Source: JAYYPW01 sp036128855
Lineage (GTDB): Bacteria; Pseudomonadota; Gammaproteobacteria; Comchoanobacterales; Comchoanobacteraceae
Direction of reading: 5' to 3'
Length of the DNA stretch: 64,000 nt
Assembly (NCBI GenBank): GCA_036128855.1
Contig: JAYYPW010000011.1
Span: 1-64,000, forward strand
The notes under the pieces are model-generated. The model saw only the letters and a program-made list of their open reading frames with translations. It searched no databases and had not been told where the DNA came from. A program made the translations under genes and the position numbers. Shown here in pieces: positions 17,565-26,788 of this stretch (within the stretch, counting starts at the first letter, position 1; every line of letters starts with the position of its first letter).

Positions 17565-20234
17565 ATGTTTAAGCCTCTAATAGCATTGTCAGTTAATATA
17601 ATAAATGTACTCTTGTGCATTTTTCTTACCCTCATAATTCTGGTACAGACTGCTTTTGCTAGCTCCCACTTTTATACTCCACTTGAGTCTGCAGACCAAG
17701 GGTGTTTTGCCAAGCCAACAACAAGTGGTGATTTTTGCTTGTTAACAGAGACAAACTTACATAGTGATGTAATGTTGGGTGCTGTTATACCAGACACTCA
17801 GGATTTTTTATTTACTTTTTCTTCCTGGTTAAATGGTCATATACAATCTGTCTATGCTTATTTTTCTTATGAGATGCAAAACTTTAGCTATTCGCAGAAG
17901 CTTGCAGATGATTGGCTTTATAAGACTTGGCACCAAAATTTTCCTGGTTATGTTTCTGGGGGTGGGGCGGTCATGTTACCCAAAAAATCTTATAACAATT
18001 ATGATATTGTGCTTGCTATACAACAAGCTGGTGTTTATTCAAAAAAAGCATTTAGATCTTCTACTATTGCTCCCCAGCGAGACTCAATCGCATCTGTTGG
18101 TCAAGATGACCCACTTAGTGTTGCTATTCCAGCGACAACGTCTCAGTCTATTGCAAATTATTTAACAACATATCCAGATGAAAATGCAGCAATGCAGGAT
18201 TTTGACTTAACTGATCAAGAAATCGATGCCAACGTAAAAACATTAAATGATCTGAGTTTGGTTATTGATTATATAACGCCAATGTTACGAAACTGTCGTA
18301 ACTCTTTTTTACCCTATACCTTCGCAGGCGCTTGTCAGCAGACAGTAGTCGACCCAAATACTCGCAAAGAGTCGACATTTAGTTATGATTCAACCAAGCC
18401 ACTAACCGAAAACCAAATACCAATCAAATCTGATACGCCCACACAGAAAAGTAACAATCAGAATGGCTCTTCTCATGGTAAATTGAAGTTAACGCAGATC
18501 AACGCTGATGGTTCATCAGAGACGCCTATAATACAGGGTTGTAGTATGCTACAGCAAGATCGAGAAAAGGTTTGGAACGGTATGCCTTCTCTTATGAGCT
18601 ATGTAAATTATTTGAGTAACTATTTATCTAAGCATTCATTAGACTCTCATTTTGTTACGAGTTATGCTTCATCATCTAGTTACAAAACTAAAAAAGAAGC
18701 TATTGTTTGTATTGCTAATATTATGCAAGGCCTTATGGATAAAGGTGGTAATTGGTCAACTTTTCATAGTTGGCGTACCTTTTCTGCACCAGGAGCAGCT
18801 AATAAGTATTGTGAAAGTTTTATAAGTTTACCTGATAGTTCTGCAAAATATCGTATGTCTTGGTTGTTAGACCAGTATATTCCTGCAACAAGTAGTGATC
18901 AAACAAGCTTAGTATTTGATCCAGGTAAAGGACTTTTGGCGACTTTGACGATGATTTTATACCGTTTTCAGTTTGAGCTACAGGCCCAGATTGCACTTGC
19001 TGCGGCGCAAAATGTCACTGACCTAACACCAACCTTAGGAAAGAATACGGATACTAATGGCATATTGTTACCGCCTGGGTATCCGACATTACCATTTCTT
19101 ACTCAACGTTTTGAGTCACAAACTCAAACTTGTCTTTTTCAGCCTATGGCAAACAACGCTGAGAAAATAGATTCCTCTTTGTTGCAATCTACTGACCCAG
19201 AATTACTTAATCAAGCAATGAAGTTAGATATTGTTAATGTAGCCACACTGGTTGATGATGGGGTTCCTGTTGTAACTGAAAATATCTACTTGCCTAAACC
19301 TAAGACTTATACTGTATCTGATGTAACTGTACCAGAGAATAGTCAGTATATATTTGTAAAAAACGGTAAGGTATTCCGGTATGCCCGATATAGTCCTAAC
19401 TTTGATGGTATGGTAACTGCGAGTCCTACACAAAGAAAAGTTTCTTTTCTCAATGATAGTTTTGCTAGTTATTTAGGTTCCAACCAAAAGGACGCTGAGT
19501 TGTCTCTCAAAAAAATGATTAGAGATTTTGAAAAGGCGAAAGCTCGCGATGCTATGCAACGAGCAGCTATTGCCTATCATATGGAGAATATAATCAAGTT
19601 CTCAGTTATGCAGTCACAGATTAAATCCGCTGTTAACCAAGCACAACAGACAGCTTTGGCAAGTAATAATTCGGTCTCGTCTGAATCACAATCATCTACT
19701 ACAACAACTAATGTATGTCGTTATTCATTTGATGATCAGGCTAAATTACAGTCAGTTTGGCGTGTATATCCAGAGAATAATACTTTGAAAAATGTACTCG
19801 ATGTGCCTGATGATAGCGGTTATATAGCTAGAGATTATCAAGGGTTTATACAAGAATCTGAGCGTGTAGATCAGTTACGTGACCTAGCTTATAACTTATC
19901 TTGGAAAATTGCTAGTAATCATATGTTGTATCGTTTAAGAGAACATCAGATTTTCTATCATGCAGCTATGATGGGGCAATTAATTTGGCCAACTCTAGAG
20001 AAGTTTTCAGAGCAGGGTGATATAAATGCTGAGAAATATATGCGTCAATATATCACTGGTTCAAGCTCATCTCCGTCCGTTGCGCTAGGAGGAAATGCTA
20101 CCGATGCAGCTGCAGAAGCTACTCCAGAAATACCTTCAGAAATCAAGGCGCTTGTTAAATTCCCTGCATCGTCTACTTGTCCAAACGTTGACTTAGCAGT
20201 GTATCCAGATCATGAAAGTGATTTTGTTCGTTAG
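17565..20234 (+). CDS. IcmX-like periplasmic protein, second diverged copy
   Basis: 889 residues from ATG 17565. This start gives a proper signal peptide (IINVLLCIFLTLIILVQTAFA), and lies 4 bases after the stop of the previous gene; the reading frame is open further upstream inside it. The mature protein has scattered Cys (for example DQGCFAKPTTSGDFCLL and MLRNCRNSFLPYTFAGACQQ). It shares with the previous gene, in the same order, KNGKVFRYARYSP, RDAMQRAAIAYHM and CRYSFDDQAKLQSVWRVYP. It is therefore a diverged tandem paralogue. It has only the N-terminal membrane segment, which argues against DotA. It is probably co-transcribed with icmW, and its role in the apparatus or as a secreted product is unknown. 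Confidence 0.5.
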   Translation: MFKPLIALSVNIINVLLCIFLTLIILVQTAFASSHFYTPLESADQGCFAKPTTSGDFCLLTETNLHSDVMLGAVIPDTQDFLFTFSSWLNGHIQSVYAYFSYEMQNFSYSQKLADDWLYKTWHQNFPGYVSGGGAVMLPKKSYNNYDIVLAIQQAGVYSKKAFRSSTIAPQRDSIASVGQDDPLSVAIPATTSQSIANYLTTYPDENAAMQDFDLTDQEIDANVKTLNDLSLVIDYITPMLRNCRNSFLPYTFAGACQQTVVDPNTRKESTFSYDSTKPLTENQIPIKSDTPTQKSNNQNGSSHGKLKLTQINADGSSETPIIQGCSMLQQDREKVWNGMPSLMSYVNYLSNYLSKHSLDSHFVTSYASSSSYKTKKEAIVCIANIMQGLMDKGGNWSTFHSWRTFSAPGAANKYCESFISLPDSSAKYRMSWLLDQYIPATSSDQTSLVFDPGKGLLATLTMILYRFQFELQAQIALAAAQNVTDLTPTLGKNTDTNGILLPPGYPTLPFLTQRFESQTQTCLFQPMANNAEKIDSSLLQSTDPELLNQAMKLDIVNVATLVDDGVPVVTENIYLPKPKTYTVSDVTVPENSQYIFVKNGKVFRYARYSPNFDGMVTASPTQRKVSFLNDSFASYLGSNQKDAELSLKKMIRDFEKAKARDAMQRAAIAYHMENIIKFSVMQSQIKSAVNQAQQTALASNNSVSSESQSSTTTTNVCRYSFDDQAKLQSVWRVYPENNTLKNVLDVPDDSGYIARDYQGFIQESERVDQLRDLAYNLSWKIASNHMLYRLREHQIFYHAAMMGQLIWPTLEKFSEQGDINAEKYMRQYITGSSSSPSVALGGNATDAAAEATPEIPSEIKALVKFPASSTCPNVDLAVYPDHESDFVR

Positions 20235-20340
20235 AGTTATTTGTTGATACTAACCTACTTTGCAATTTTGAAGTTGTTTTTTTGATGCTGGTTAAGACTA
20301 CCGTCTAGATATGTTTAAGGTTTTTTAGGATCTTTTTGAG

Positions 20341-21357
20341 TTACTGAAGTTGCTCAGATGGATTAAGCTTGAGTGTTTGTGCGAGCTTTTCTGTACTGAC
20401 TCGCCCCCTTGGTGTGCGCTGAATAAAGCCTTGTTGTAAAAGATAGGGTTCTAGGACGTCCTCGACTGTGTTTTTTTCTTCTCCAATTGCAGTAGCTAAA
20501 GACTCGACACCAACTGGACCTTGATTAAATTGTGTGTATAAAGCTTGTAGGTATTTCCTATCAAGGTTGTCAAATCCATGTTCATCTATGTCCAAGAGGG
20601 CTAATGCTTGGAATATGTTTTCACTGTCAATAATGCCGTTGGTTTTGGTATCAGCGTAATCTCGGATCCTCCGAAGTAACCTATTTGCAATCCTTGGGGT
20701 TCCACGGCATCTTGCTGCTAGTATTTTTGCAGCTTCAGGGTAGATGGTAATGCCTAATATTTGCGCAGATCTCTGTATAATTGTACATAAAGCGTCAACT
20801 TTATAGAACTCTAGTCGGTGGATGATGCCAAAGCGATCTCGTAATGGTGACGTGAGTGAGCCCGCGCGTGTGGTTGCGCCTACTAGAGTAAAAGGTGGTA
20901 AATCAAGCTTAATAGATCGAGCTGTTGGACCTTCTCCTATCATAATATCAAGTTGATAATCTTCCATTGCTGGGTAAAGAATTTCTTCTATATGGGGGGA
21001 TAATCTATGTATTTCATCAATAAATAATACATCATTTTTTTCGAGATTAGTTAATAAAGCTGCAAGATCACCTGCTTTCTCAAGAATGGGGCCAGAAGTT
21101 TGTTTTATTTGGCTATCCATCTCGTGTGCAATTATTTGAGCAAGTGTGGTTTTACCAAGCCCTGGTGGGCCAAAAAGAAGTACATGATCAAGGTTTCTTT
21201 GTCTCTTTTGTGCAGCCTCAATAAAGACTTGTAGAGGTTTTATAATCTGAGGCTGTCCGATATAATCTTGTAACTTTTTGGGTCTTAGATTGACGATTTC
21301 GCTTTCAGGCTCTTGATTTTTTGTGTCTAAAGTTCGATCTATAACGGGTGTATTCAT
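20341..21357 (-). CDS. ruvB: Holliday junction branch migration ATPase RuvB
   Basis: 338 residues, normal length. Walker A GPPGLGKTTLAQIIA, Walker B DVLFIDEIHRL, sensor 1 LVGATTRAGSLTSPLRDRFG and the C-terminal winged-helix part (QQGFIQRTPRGR) are all visible. RuvB forms hexameric rings that drive branch migration on RuvA-bound junctions. It normally follows ruvA; here it is separated from ruvCA by 13 kb of secretion and effector-like genes and faces the opposite way. It is probably transcribed with the small gene 20 bases upstream. Confidence 0.97.
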   Translation of the reverse strand: MNTPVIDRTLDTKNQEPESEIVNLRPKKLQDYIGQPQIIKPLQVFIEAAQKRQRNLDHVLLFGPPGLGKTTLAQIIAHEMDSQIKQTSGPILEKAGDLAALLTNLEKNDVLFIDEIHRLSPHIEEILYPAMEDYQLDIMIGEGPTARSIKLDLPPFTLVGATTRAGSLTSPLRDRFGIIHRLEFYKVDALCTIIQRSAQILGITIYPEAAKILAARCRGTPRIANRLLRRIRDYADTKTNGIIDSENIFQALALLDIDEHGFDNLDRKYLQALYTQFNQGPVGVESLATAIGEEKNTVEDVLEPYLLQQGFIQRTPRGRVSTEKLAQTLKLNPSEQLQ

Positions 21358-21377
21358 AACTTATATCGCTTTATGGA

Positions 21378-21602
21378 TTAGTCTTCTTTTTCTAACCAAT
21401 CAATGGTTTCTTTAGTTTTGGTGATTTTTTTATCCCTCATAGTGTGTATTTTTTCATGTTTCTTTATTTCTGCCCTTTGAGAATCACTCCAGTCATGGCT
21501 TCTATCCCATGCGTTCAGATGCTTTTGTATGTCGCTCTGATAATGTTTCTTTTGTGCAAAAAAAAGCCGAAGTATTCTTGAAAACATTTTGTCGATTTCC
21601 AT
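21378..21602 (-). CDS. Small charged hypothetical protein upstream of ruvB
   Basis: 74 residues (69 if the second Met is used). It is strongly charged and helical, with HLNAWDRSHDWSDSQRAEI in its centre and a Lys/Glu/Asp-rich end. I do not recognise it. It lies 20 bases upstream of ruvB on the same strand, which suggests a shared transcript. The plus-strand open frame that covers its first part is an upstream extension of the next gene and is unlikely to be translated. Confidence 0.5.
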   Translation of the reverse strand: MEIDKMFSRILRLFFAQKKHYQSDIQKHLNAWDRSHDWSDSQRAEIKKHEKIHTMRDKKITKTKETIDWLEKED

Positions 21603-21652
21603 TGTTATGCATCTATAGTATAATAGAGAAACACAAAAATAAAGCGCCTTCT

Positions 21653-24600
21653 ATGACATCACAACCTGTGCATGGTCAACCTGAGTTAATCTTGGCTAGA
21701 GATCTAGTATTTGCAGATTTACACTCACTGCCAGGTCTAGCTTTACTAGAGCAACATTTCAAACATTACCTTGCGGATCTAGATGAGGGACTATTGAAAG
21801 AATATGCCAATTTTAGAGCAGATCCATATTCATTAGATAATATCCAGTATACTGATTTCATATTACGCTTTGCCCCACTTGTCGAGGACTTTATTCTCGA
21901 TTTATTTCACATTGATACAAATAATTTAGCTGCTACATATGGTAATGTTGCGGATGTGTTATGGTTTCGACAGAATTTTGTGTTACCAGCAAGTCGTAAG
22001 AACTATCAGTTGCAAAGTTCTTTACAACATTTAGATGAATTGAATGCTTGGCTGCGTGCGGTACTTATATCAGAGAGCATTGCTGAATCTATTTTAGTTG
22101 CATATGCTAAGCAGGCTCATGCGGTATCTGATATTGAAGCAATGAATCGTTTACAAGATTGGTGTCATATTATGACAAGCGGTGCTATACAAGACCCTGT
22201 CGTTCGAGGTTGGTTGAGTTTTTGGATGGCAAAAAAGCGTGGTGAGTCACTCTTAGAGGTACAAAAGCAACATGATGGTTGTGAGGTGAAAAGTCAGCAT
22301 AGCCCTGCATATGTGCGAGAAGACTTTGAATTGATTGATACTTACATGACCGAAGGTGATCTTTCGCAACAATCTGCCTACTGCGCACATTGCCATACTA
22401 AGCAAGTAGATTACTGTCGTAGCGGATTTTTGCAAAATAAAAAACAACCCGACCAAGGTTTTCGTGTAGCTTCGGAGGGCGCTGTGTTATCAGGATGTCC
22501 TGTTGACGAAAAAATTTCTGAAATGCATTGGCTAAAAAATAATAATTATCATGTCGCTGCTCTAATTGCTGTGATGATAGATAATCCTATGTGCCCCGCA
22601 ACAGGCCATAGAATTTGTAACGACTGTATTAAGTCGTGTATTTATCAAAAACAGGAGGCAGTTGATACACCTCAAGTAGAGAGTGGTGTTCTAAAAGATG
22701 TCCTTAAATTACCTTGGGGTGTGGAAATATATGATCTTCTTGCCAAATGGAATCCGCTGAGAAGAATTGAGAATATGCCTGCTGAATCACAAAATAATAG
22801 AGTTTTAGTTATGGGCTTAGGTCCTAGTGGCTTTAGTCTTATGCACCATCTTTGGATGCGTGGTGTGACCGTTGTAGGGATGGATGGGGCAAATGTTACT
22901 GAACATAATACAATGGACTTGCACACACCTATTTATGACTACCGTACATTATGGGAAAACTTAGCGGATAGACGTAGTATGGGATTTGGTGGTGTTGCTG
23001 AATATGGCATTACTGTTAGATGGGATAAGAATTTCTTGAAGCTGATTTACCTCAGTTTAGCTCGTCGGTCTAGGCTAGGTATGATTGGTAATGTTCGTTT
23101 TGGCGGAAACCTTTGTGTTGAAGATGCCTGGCGATTGGGTTTTGATCATTTGGCACTTGCTTTAGGGGCTGGCTTGCCACAAGCGCTTTCTATACCGCAT
23201 AGTTTGGCGCAAGGTATGTGTCAAGCAAATGATTTCTTGATGAGTTTACAGTTAACAGGCGCTCAACATACAGCTAATCTTGCCGGTTTATCTATGAGCT
23301 TACCCTGTTTGGTTATTGGAGGGGGGCTTACGGCTGTTGATGCGGCCACTGAAGCGCAAGCTTTTTACTTACAATTTATTAAAATGATTTATTTGCGTAT
23401 TGATGCACTGCAAGCGCATATGGGCCTAGAGGCTTTTTGGCAAGCATTTTCTGTAGATGAACGTGGGCAACTGGAAACTTGGTTTGCTCATGGTAAGGCA
23501 TTGTTAGCATATAGACAAGATGCGATTAGAAATAGCCAGGATATTAATTATGCCACTTTGCTCGCGTCTTGGGGAGGTGTGAATATTATTTACCGCAAAG
23601 CATTAGAGCAAGCTCCTAGTTATCGCCAAAATGCTAGTGAGTTACAACATGCTCTAGACCAAGGTGTGTCTTTTCATGCCCATACAACGCCTTTAGCAGT
23701 AGATGTTGATGTACATGGTCAAGTGATGGGTTTATATGTTATGCAGCCATGGCAAGGTCACGATGTTAACTTCTCTCATCTTGATGTTCGCATAGAGCAT
23801 GCTGGCCATGGAGACTATGAGTTATCTATAGGTAGTGGGCTGCAGGGAGTTGTTGAAGGTATGGTGTTTACTTGTCAAGTTACACCTCAGCTTGTTACAT
23901 ACTTGCGTGTGTTGTCAGTGAATGTAAAGGCAGGTTGTATGAATGTGATAGCACTCTCACATCTTGTTGAATCACCCATATTCTTACCGGTTGGAACCTC
24001 GACAACTATTCAAGGGCCATATCGTTTGTTTAATTTTTCTTGTCGCCAGATTTTAGTTGCCACAGGAGCAAAGCCTAATACTGCGTATGAATATGAGCAT
24101 CGACATACTTTTTTGCGACAAGGTGCTTATTATGCATTACATAAATGGCAAGTAGAGAGCCAAAAACTTGAACTCGTCCCTGAATTTGATGTAATGCAAA
24201 AGCAGACGGATGCTTTTTTTACAAGTTATGATTTGAATGGTAAGAAGGTATCCGTTTTGGGTGATTTGCATCCGCATTATCATGGTAGTGTAGTAAAAGC
24301 TATTGCTTCAGCTAAGCATGCCATACTCCCTATTATGCAGATTTTACCTGATGTTTCTGGTAGTCAGAGAGATTCAGCTAGCATAGAATCTGCATTTGTG
24401 CAACGGATGTGTTCAGACTTTTCTGCAGAACTGGTAGCCAAGCGTGAGATAGCATCAGATATTCTTATATTAGAAATTCATGCCCCTGAAGCTTCTCGTC
24501 GTGCAGAAGTAGGCCATTTTTTCCGATTACAGTGTTTGCCAGAGCATATGCCGTGGATGTCGAATGGTTATGCGGGTAGTGAAGCGTGTGCCTTACAGAT

Positions 24601-25318
24601 GATTGGACATAATAAAGTTACACATACACTGACTTTTATGTTGCGAGTACATAATGTACGTACACAAATACTAGCTACTGCAAAGGTGGGTCAATCTATT
24701 GCATGCATGGGCCCTACCGGAGTAAAGCTCAAGATGCCTATCAAAAAAGAGTTGGTTTGGATATGTGCTGACATTACCGCTTTTGGTCAAGCTGTTTTTT
24801 ATGCTGCCGAGTATCAGGCTAAAGGTCATAGGGTGTCACTACGATTATTTGTGGAAACTGCTGACGAAGCTCAGGTTATCAGACAATATTTGTTGGACTT
24901 TCCTGACCTTGATGTCCTTATAATAGAGGTTTCTTTGGGTGAGTGGCTGCATTCACAGATTATCCAGCCATCATCAATTAATCGGTTGATATTACAGGGT
25001 AGGGCAGGGTTTGTTAAGTCAGGATATAGAACCTTTAGACAACAATTCTCCATGTTTTTACACGAAAATGCTGAAATAATTGGCTCGGTGCATGGTCCGA
25101 TGCAATGCATGTTGAAAGGAATTTGTTCTCAATGTTTACAATGGCAGGTAAATCCTGAGACAGGTATGCGTACAAAGGCGGTTTATAGTTGTTCTTGGCA
25201 GGACCAGCCATTAGAGATTGTTGATCTAGATCATACTGTGGCAAAAGTTGAGTCTAACCGAGCTATTGAAAAATTATATTGGCAATGGTTGCAGTTTGAT
25301 AGGCAGGCTAGTGGCTAA
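21653..25318 (+). CDS. Fused GltD-like and PyrK-like flavoprotein oxidoreductase
   Basis: 1,221 residues from ATG 21653 (the frame is open 48 codons further, but that overlaps the divergent gene). About 1-240 is unassigned. Cys clusters at 242-254 (YCAHCHTKQVDYC) and 313-327 (CPATGHRICNDCIKSC) resemble the Fe-S domain of glutamate synthase small subunits. Nucleotide-binding motifs follow at 383 (LVMGLGPSGFSLMHH) and 551 (LVIGGGLTAVDAAT). From about 922 on it resembles PyrK/SudB-type electron-transfer subunits (FSAELVAKREIASDILIL), ending with a four-Cys [2Fe-2S] motif (CMLKGICSQC, then YSC). NfnAB/SudAB have the two halves as separate proteins, so this looks like a single-chain version with an N-terminal addition. 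The substrate is unknown; an NAD(P)H-ferredoxin or sulphur-related role is possible. Confidence 0.65.
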   Translation: MTSQPVHGQPELILARDLVFADLHSLPGLALLEQHFKHYLADLDEGLLKEYANFRADPYSLDNIQYTDFILRFAPLVEDFILDLFHIDTNNLAATYGNVADVLWFRQNFVLPASRKNYQLQSSLQHLDELNAWLRAVLISESIAESILVAYAKQAHAVSDIEAMNRLQDWCHIMTSGAIQDPVVRGWLSFWMAKKRGESLLEVQKQHDGCEVKSQHSPAYVREDFELIDTYMTEGDLSQQSAYCAHCHTKQVDYCRSGFLQNKKQPDQGFRVASEGAVLSGCPVDEKISEMHWLKNNNYHVAALIAVMIDNPMCPATGHRICNDCIKSCIYQKQEAVDTPQVESGVLKDVLKLPWGVEIYDLLAKWNPLRRIENMPAESQNNRVLVMGLGPSGFSLMHHLWMRGVTVVGMDGANVTEHNTMDLHTPIYDYRTLWENLADRRSMGFGGVAEYGITVRWDKNFLKLIYLSLARRSRLGMIGNVRFGGNLCVEDAWRLGFDHLALALGAGLPQALSIPHSLAQGMCQANDFLMSLQLTGAQHTANLAGLSMSLPCLVIGGGLTAVDAATEAQAFYLQFIKMIYLRIDALQAHMGLEAFWQAFSVDERGQLETWFAHGKALLAYRQDAIRNSQDINYATLLASWGGVNIIYRKALEQAPSYRQNASELQHALDQGVSFHAHTTPLAVDVDVHGQVMGLYVMQPWQGHDVNFSHLDVRIEHAGHGDYELSIGSGLQGVVEGMVFTCQVTPQLVTYLRVLSVNVKAGCMNVIALSHLVESPIFLPVGTSTTIQGPYRLFNFSCRQILVATGAKPNTAYEYEHRHTFLRQGAYYALHKWQVESQKLELVPEFDVMQKQTDAFFTSYDLNGKKVSVLGDLHPHYHGSVVKAIASAKHAILPIMQILPDVSGSQRDSASIESAFVQRMCSDFSAELVAKREIASDILILEIHAPEASRRAEVGHFFRLQCLPEHMPWMSNGYAGSEACALQMIGHNKVTHTLTFMLRVHNVRTQILATAKVGQSIACMGPTGVKLKMPIKKELVWICADITAFGQAVFYAAEYQAKGHRVSLRLFVETADEAQVIRQYLLDFPDLDVLIIEVSLGEWLHSQIIQPSSINRLILQGRAGFVKSGYRTFRQQFSMFLHENAEIIGSVHGPMQCMLKGICSQCLQWQVNPETGMRTKAVYSCSWQDQPLEIVDLDHTVAKVESNRAIEKLYWQWLQFDRQASG

Positions 25319-25436
25319 AGACGACTGTTGAATAGATCTCTGGTTATCTATAGTGTTCTCTATATTTTATAAACTTGATTACAAATTTATCTATTTTTTG
25401 AAGATACTTATATAAGTACCTATCTATTCTTTTATA

Positions 25437-25467
25437 TAAAAAAAAGAGCTATAAAGCTCTTTTTTTA
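25437..25467. terminator. Bidirectional terminator
   Basis: AAAAAGAGC (25441-25449) and GCTCTTTTT (25455-25463) form a short-loop hairpin flanked by A-runs and T-runs. It sits between convergent genes, so it can end transcripts from both sides. Confidence 0.8.
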
Positions 25468-25492
25468 ATGTGTGTGCAAACTGTGTGGGTTC

Positions 25493-26629
25493 TTAGAGCA
25501 CTTTTTGTTTTTTAGATATTTCTATTTCATTGTCAATATGTGCATCAAGATCTTTTTGGCAACAACCTTCACAATGTGGTGTTGTATTTTCTGCTTGCCA
25601 CTTTGGCCAGGTTTTGATTCTTTCCACTTCAAAAGATGGGTTGTTGAAGTTACGATATAAATGTAATCCTTCTTTTAAGCTTCTTGTATTTACAATCAAT
25701 GAGGCGAGCATGCCAACTGGTGCTAGTACAAATAAACGTAATGATTTATGAATTAAATTGCCACTGGCAACCATAAATGCGTTAGCTACGGCATTGAGTG
25801 TGACCATAAAAAAGCCTAGAACAGCGTGTGGTCGGGTTGATTTTTCGGTGAGGTCTTTGAAATCGTTATCACTCACAACACGTATCGTGCGGTTTTTGTA
25901 AAAACCATACTGTGACACCATACAGCATAACGCTAGGAAGATCTGTGATGCTAAAATAGTGGTTTGTAGTGCTGGGTTTGGGAATGTCATACTAAGGATA
26001 TGTATACTACTCATGCAGAGTACGAATGAAAACGCTACTGCTTGTATAGGGCCAACGATATTGCCAAGAAGCTTACCTGAGAAGGTATCAACTGACTTAC
26101 CTTGGGCCGGTTTTGTTTGTTGTAAAAGCCCACTTGATAAAAGAATGAGGTTGGCAAGTGCACAGCAAAAGCTCAGGAAAAATGTGGCGCTTAGGGTAAA
26201 AAGTGTCTGAGGGATGCCAAATATGGCAAAGTTGTTTAGCCACGAATTCATACCACATATGAAAAATAGGGTACATGTGCTGATGTTGGCAACCATAGAC
26301 TGCCAAATATTAGGTTTTTTTAGCAACTGATCATAGTTTTTAGATATAGTGTATAAAGATTCACTGCTGCCCATCATAAAGGTGAGCATATTACAGATAA
26401 AGCTTGCTGCAGCGCAGGTTAGAGCCACTGTTAGTGTGGTGAAACTGTTCATAAAATCTAATGCGAATACTGCGCATTGAATGCCATTGATGGTTGCGCA
26501 GATTGTGGTAACCACATAACACCAAAGTGGAATAGGATTAGTTATTCTATTTTGAGACTTTGAAGCAGGTTTGGTGTTAGATTTTAGAGTTGTTGCTTTT
26601 ATAGCAAGTGTTGGGTTCATATCTGCCAT
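25493..26629 (-). CDS. Polytopic membrane protein of unknown function
   Basis: 378 residues with about eight to ten hydrophobic segments and short loops (for example WCYVVTTICATINGIQCAVFA and FFLSFCCALANLILLSSGLL). A short polar N-terminus precedes the first segment. The soluble tail contains HCEGCCQKDLD, a possible metal or redox motif. I recognise no family. Its Ala/Ser/Cys-rich segments and Lys-rich N-terminus resemble transporter-like or multi-pass effector-like proteins of intracellular bacteria. It is monocistronic: the convergent flavoprotein gene ends across a terminator and the tmRNA gene lies upstream. Confidence 0.55.
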   Translation of the reverse strand: MADMNPTLAIKATTLKSNTKPASKSQNRITNPIPLWCYVVTTICATINGIQCAVFALDFMNSFTTLTVALTCAAASFICNMLTFMMGSSESLYTISKNYDQLLKKPNIWQSMVANISTCTLFFICGMNSWLNNFAIFGIPQTLFTLSATFFLSFCCALANLILLSSGLLQQTKPAQGKSVDTFSGKLLGNIVGPIQAVAFSFVLCMSSIHILSMTFPNPALQTTILASQIFLALCCMVSQYGFYKNRTIRVVSDNDFKDLTEKSTRPHAVLGFFMVTLNAVANAFMVASGNLIHKSLRLFVLAPVGMLASLIVNTRSLKEGLHLYRNFNNPSFEVERIKTWPKWQAENTTPHCEGCCQKDLDAHIDNEIEISKKQKVL

Positions 26630-26751
26630 GATTATGTCTCGTTTATGTGATTTACTATATTATCTGTAATTATGGATTAAAGTAAATGGTCATGTGCTCA
26701 TTCTCAGAGTTTTCTATTACTAATCTGGTTTAAACGGAGTATTTACCGAGA

Positions 26752-26780
26752 TTGACACATATTTATAAAAAAACTATAAT
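26752..26780 (+). promoter_or_regulatory. Consensus promoter of the tmRNA gene
   Basis: TTGACA (26752-26757), a 17-base spacer and TATAAT (26775-26780) are a perfect sigma70 match. Transcription would start at about 26789, exactly at the GGGGGCG 5' end of the tmRNA. Confidence 0.85.
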
Positions 26781-26788
26781 ATCAACAA

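Noticed and set aside
17565..20234. DotA identity for the second large periplasmic protein
   Set aside because: DotA has several membrane segments, while this protein has only the N-terminal signal segment and shares motifs with the preceding IcmX-like protein.
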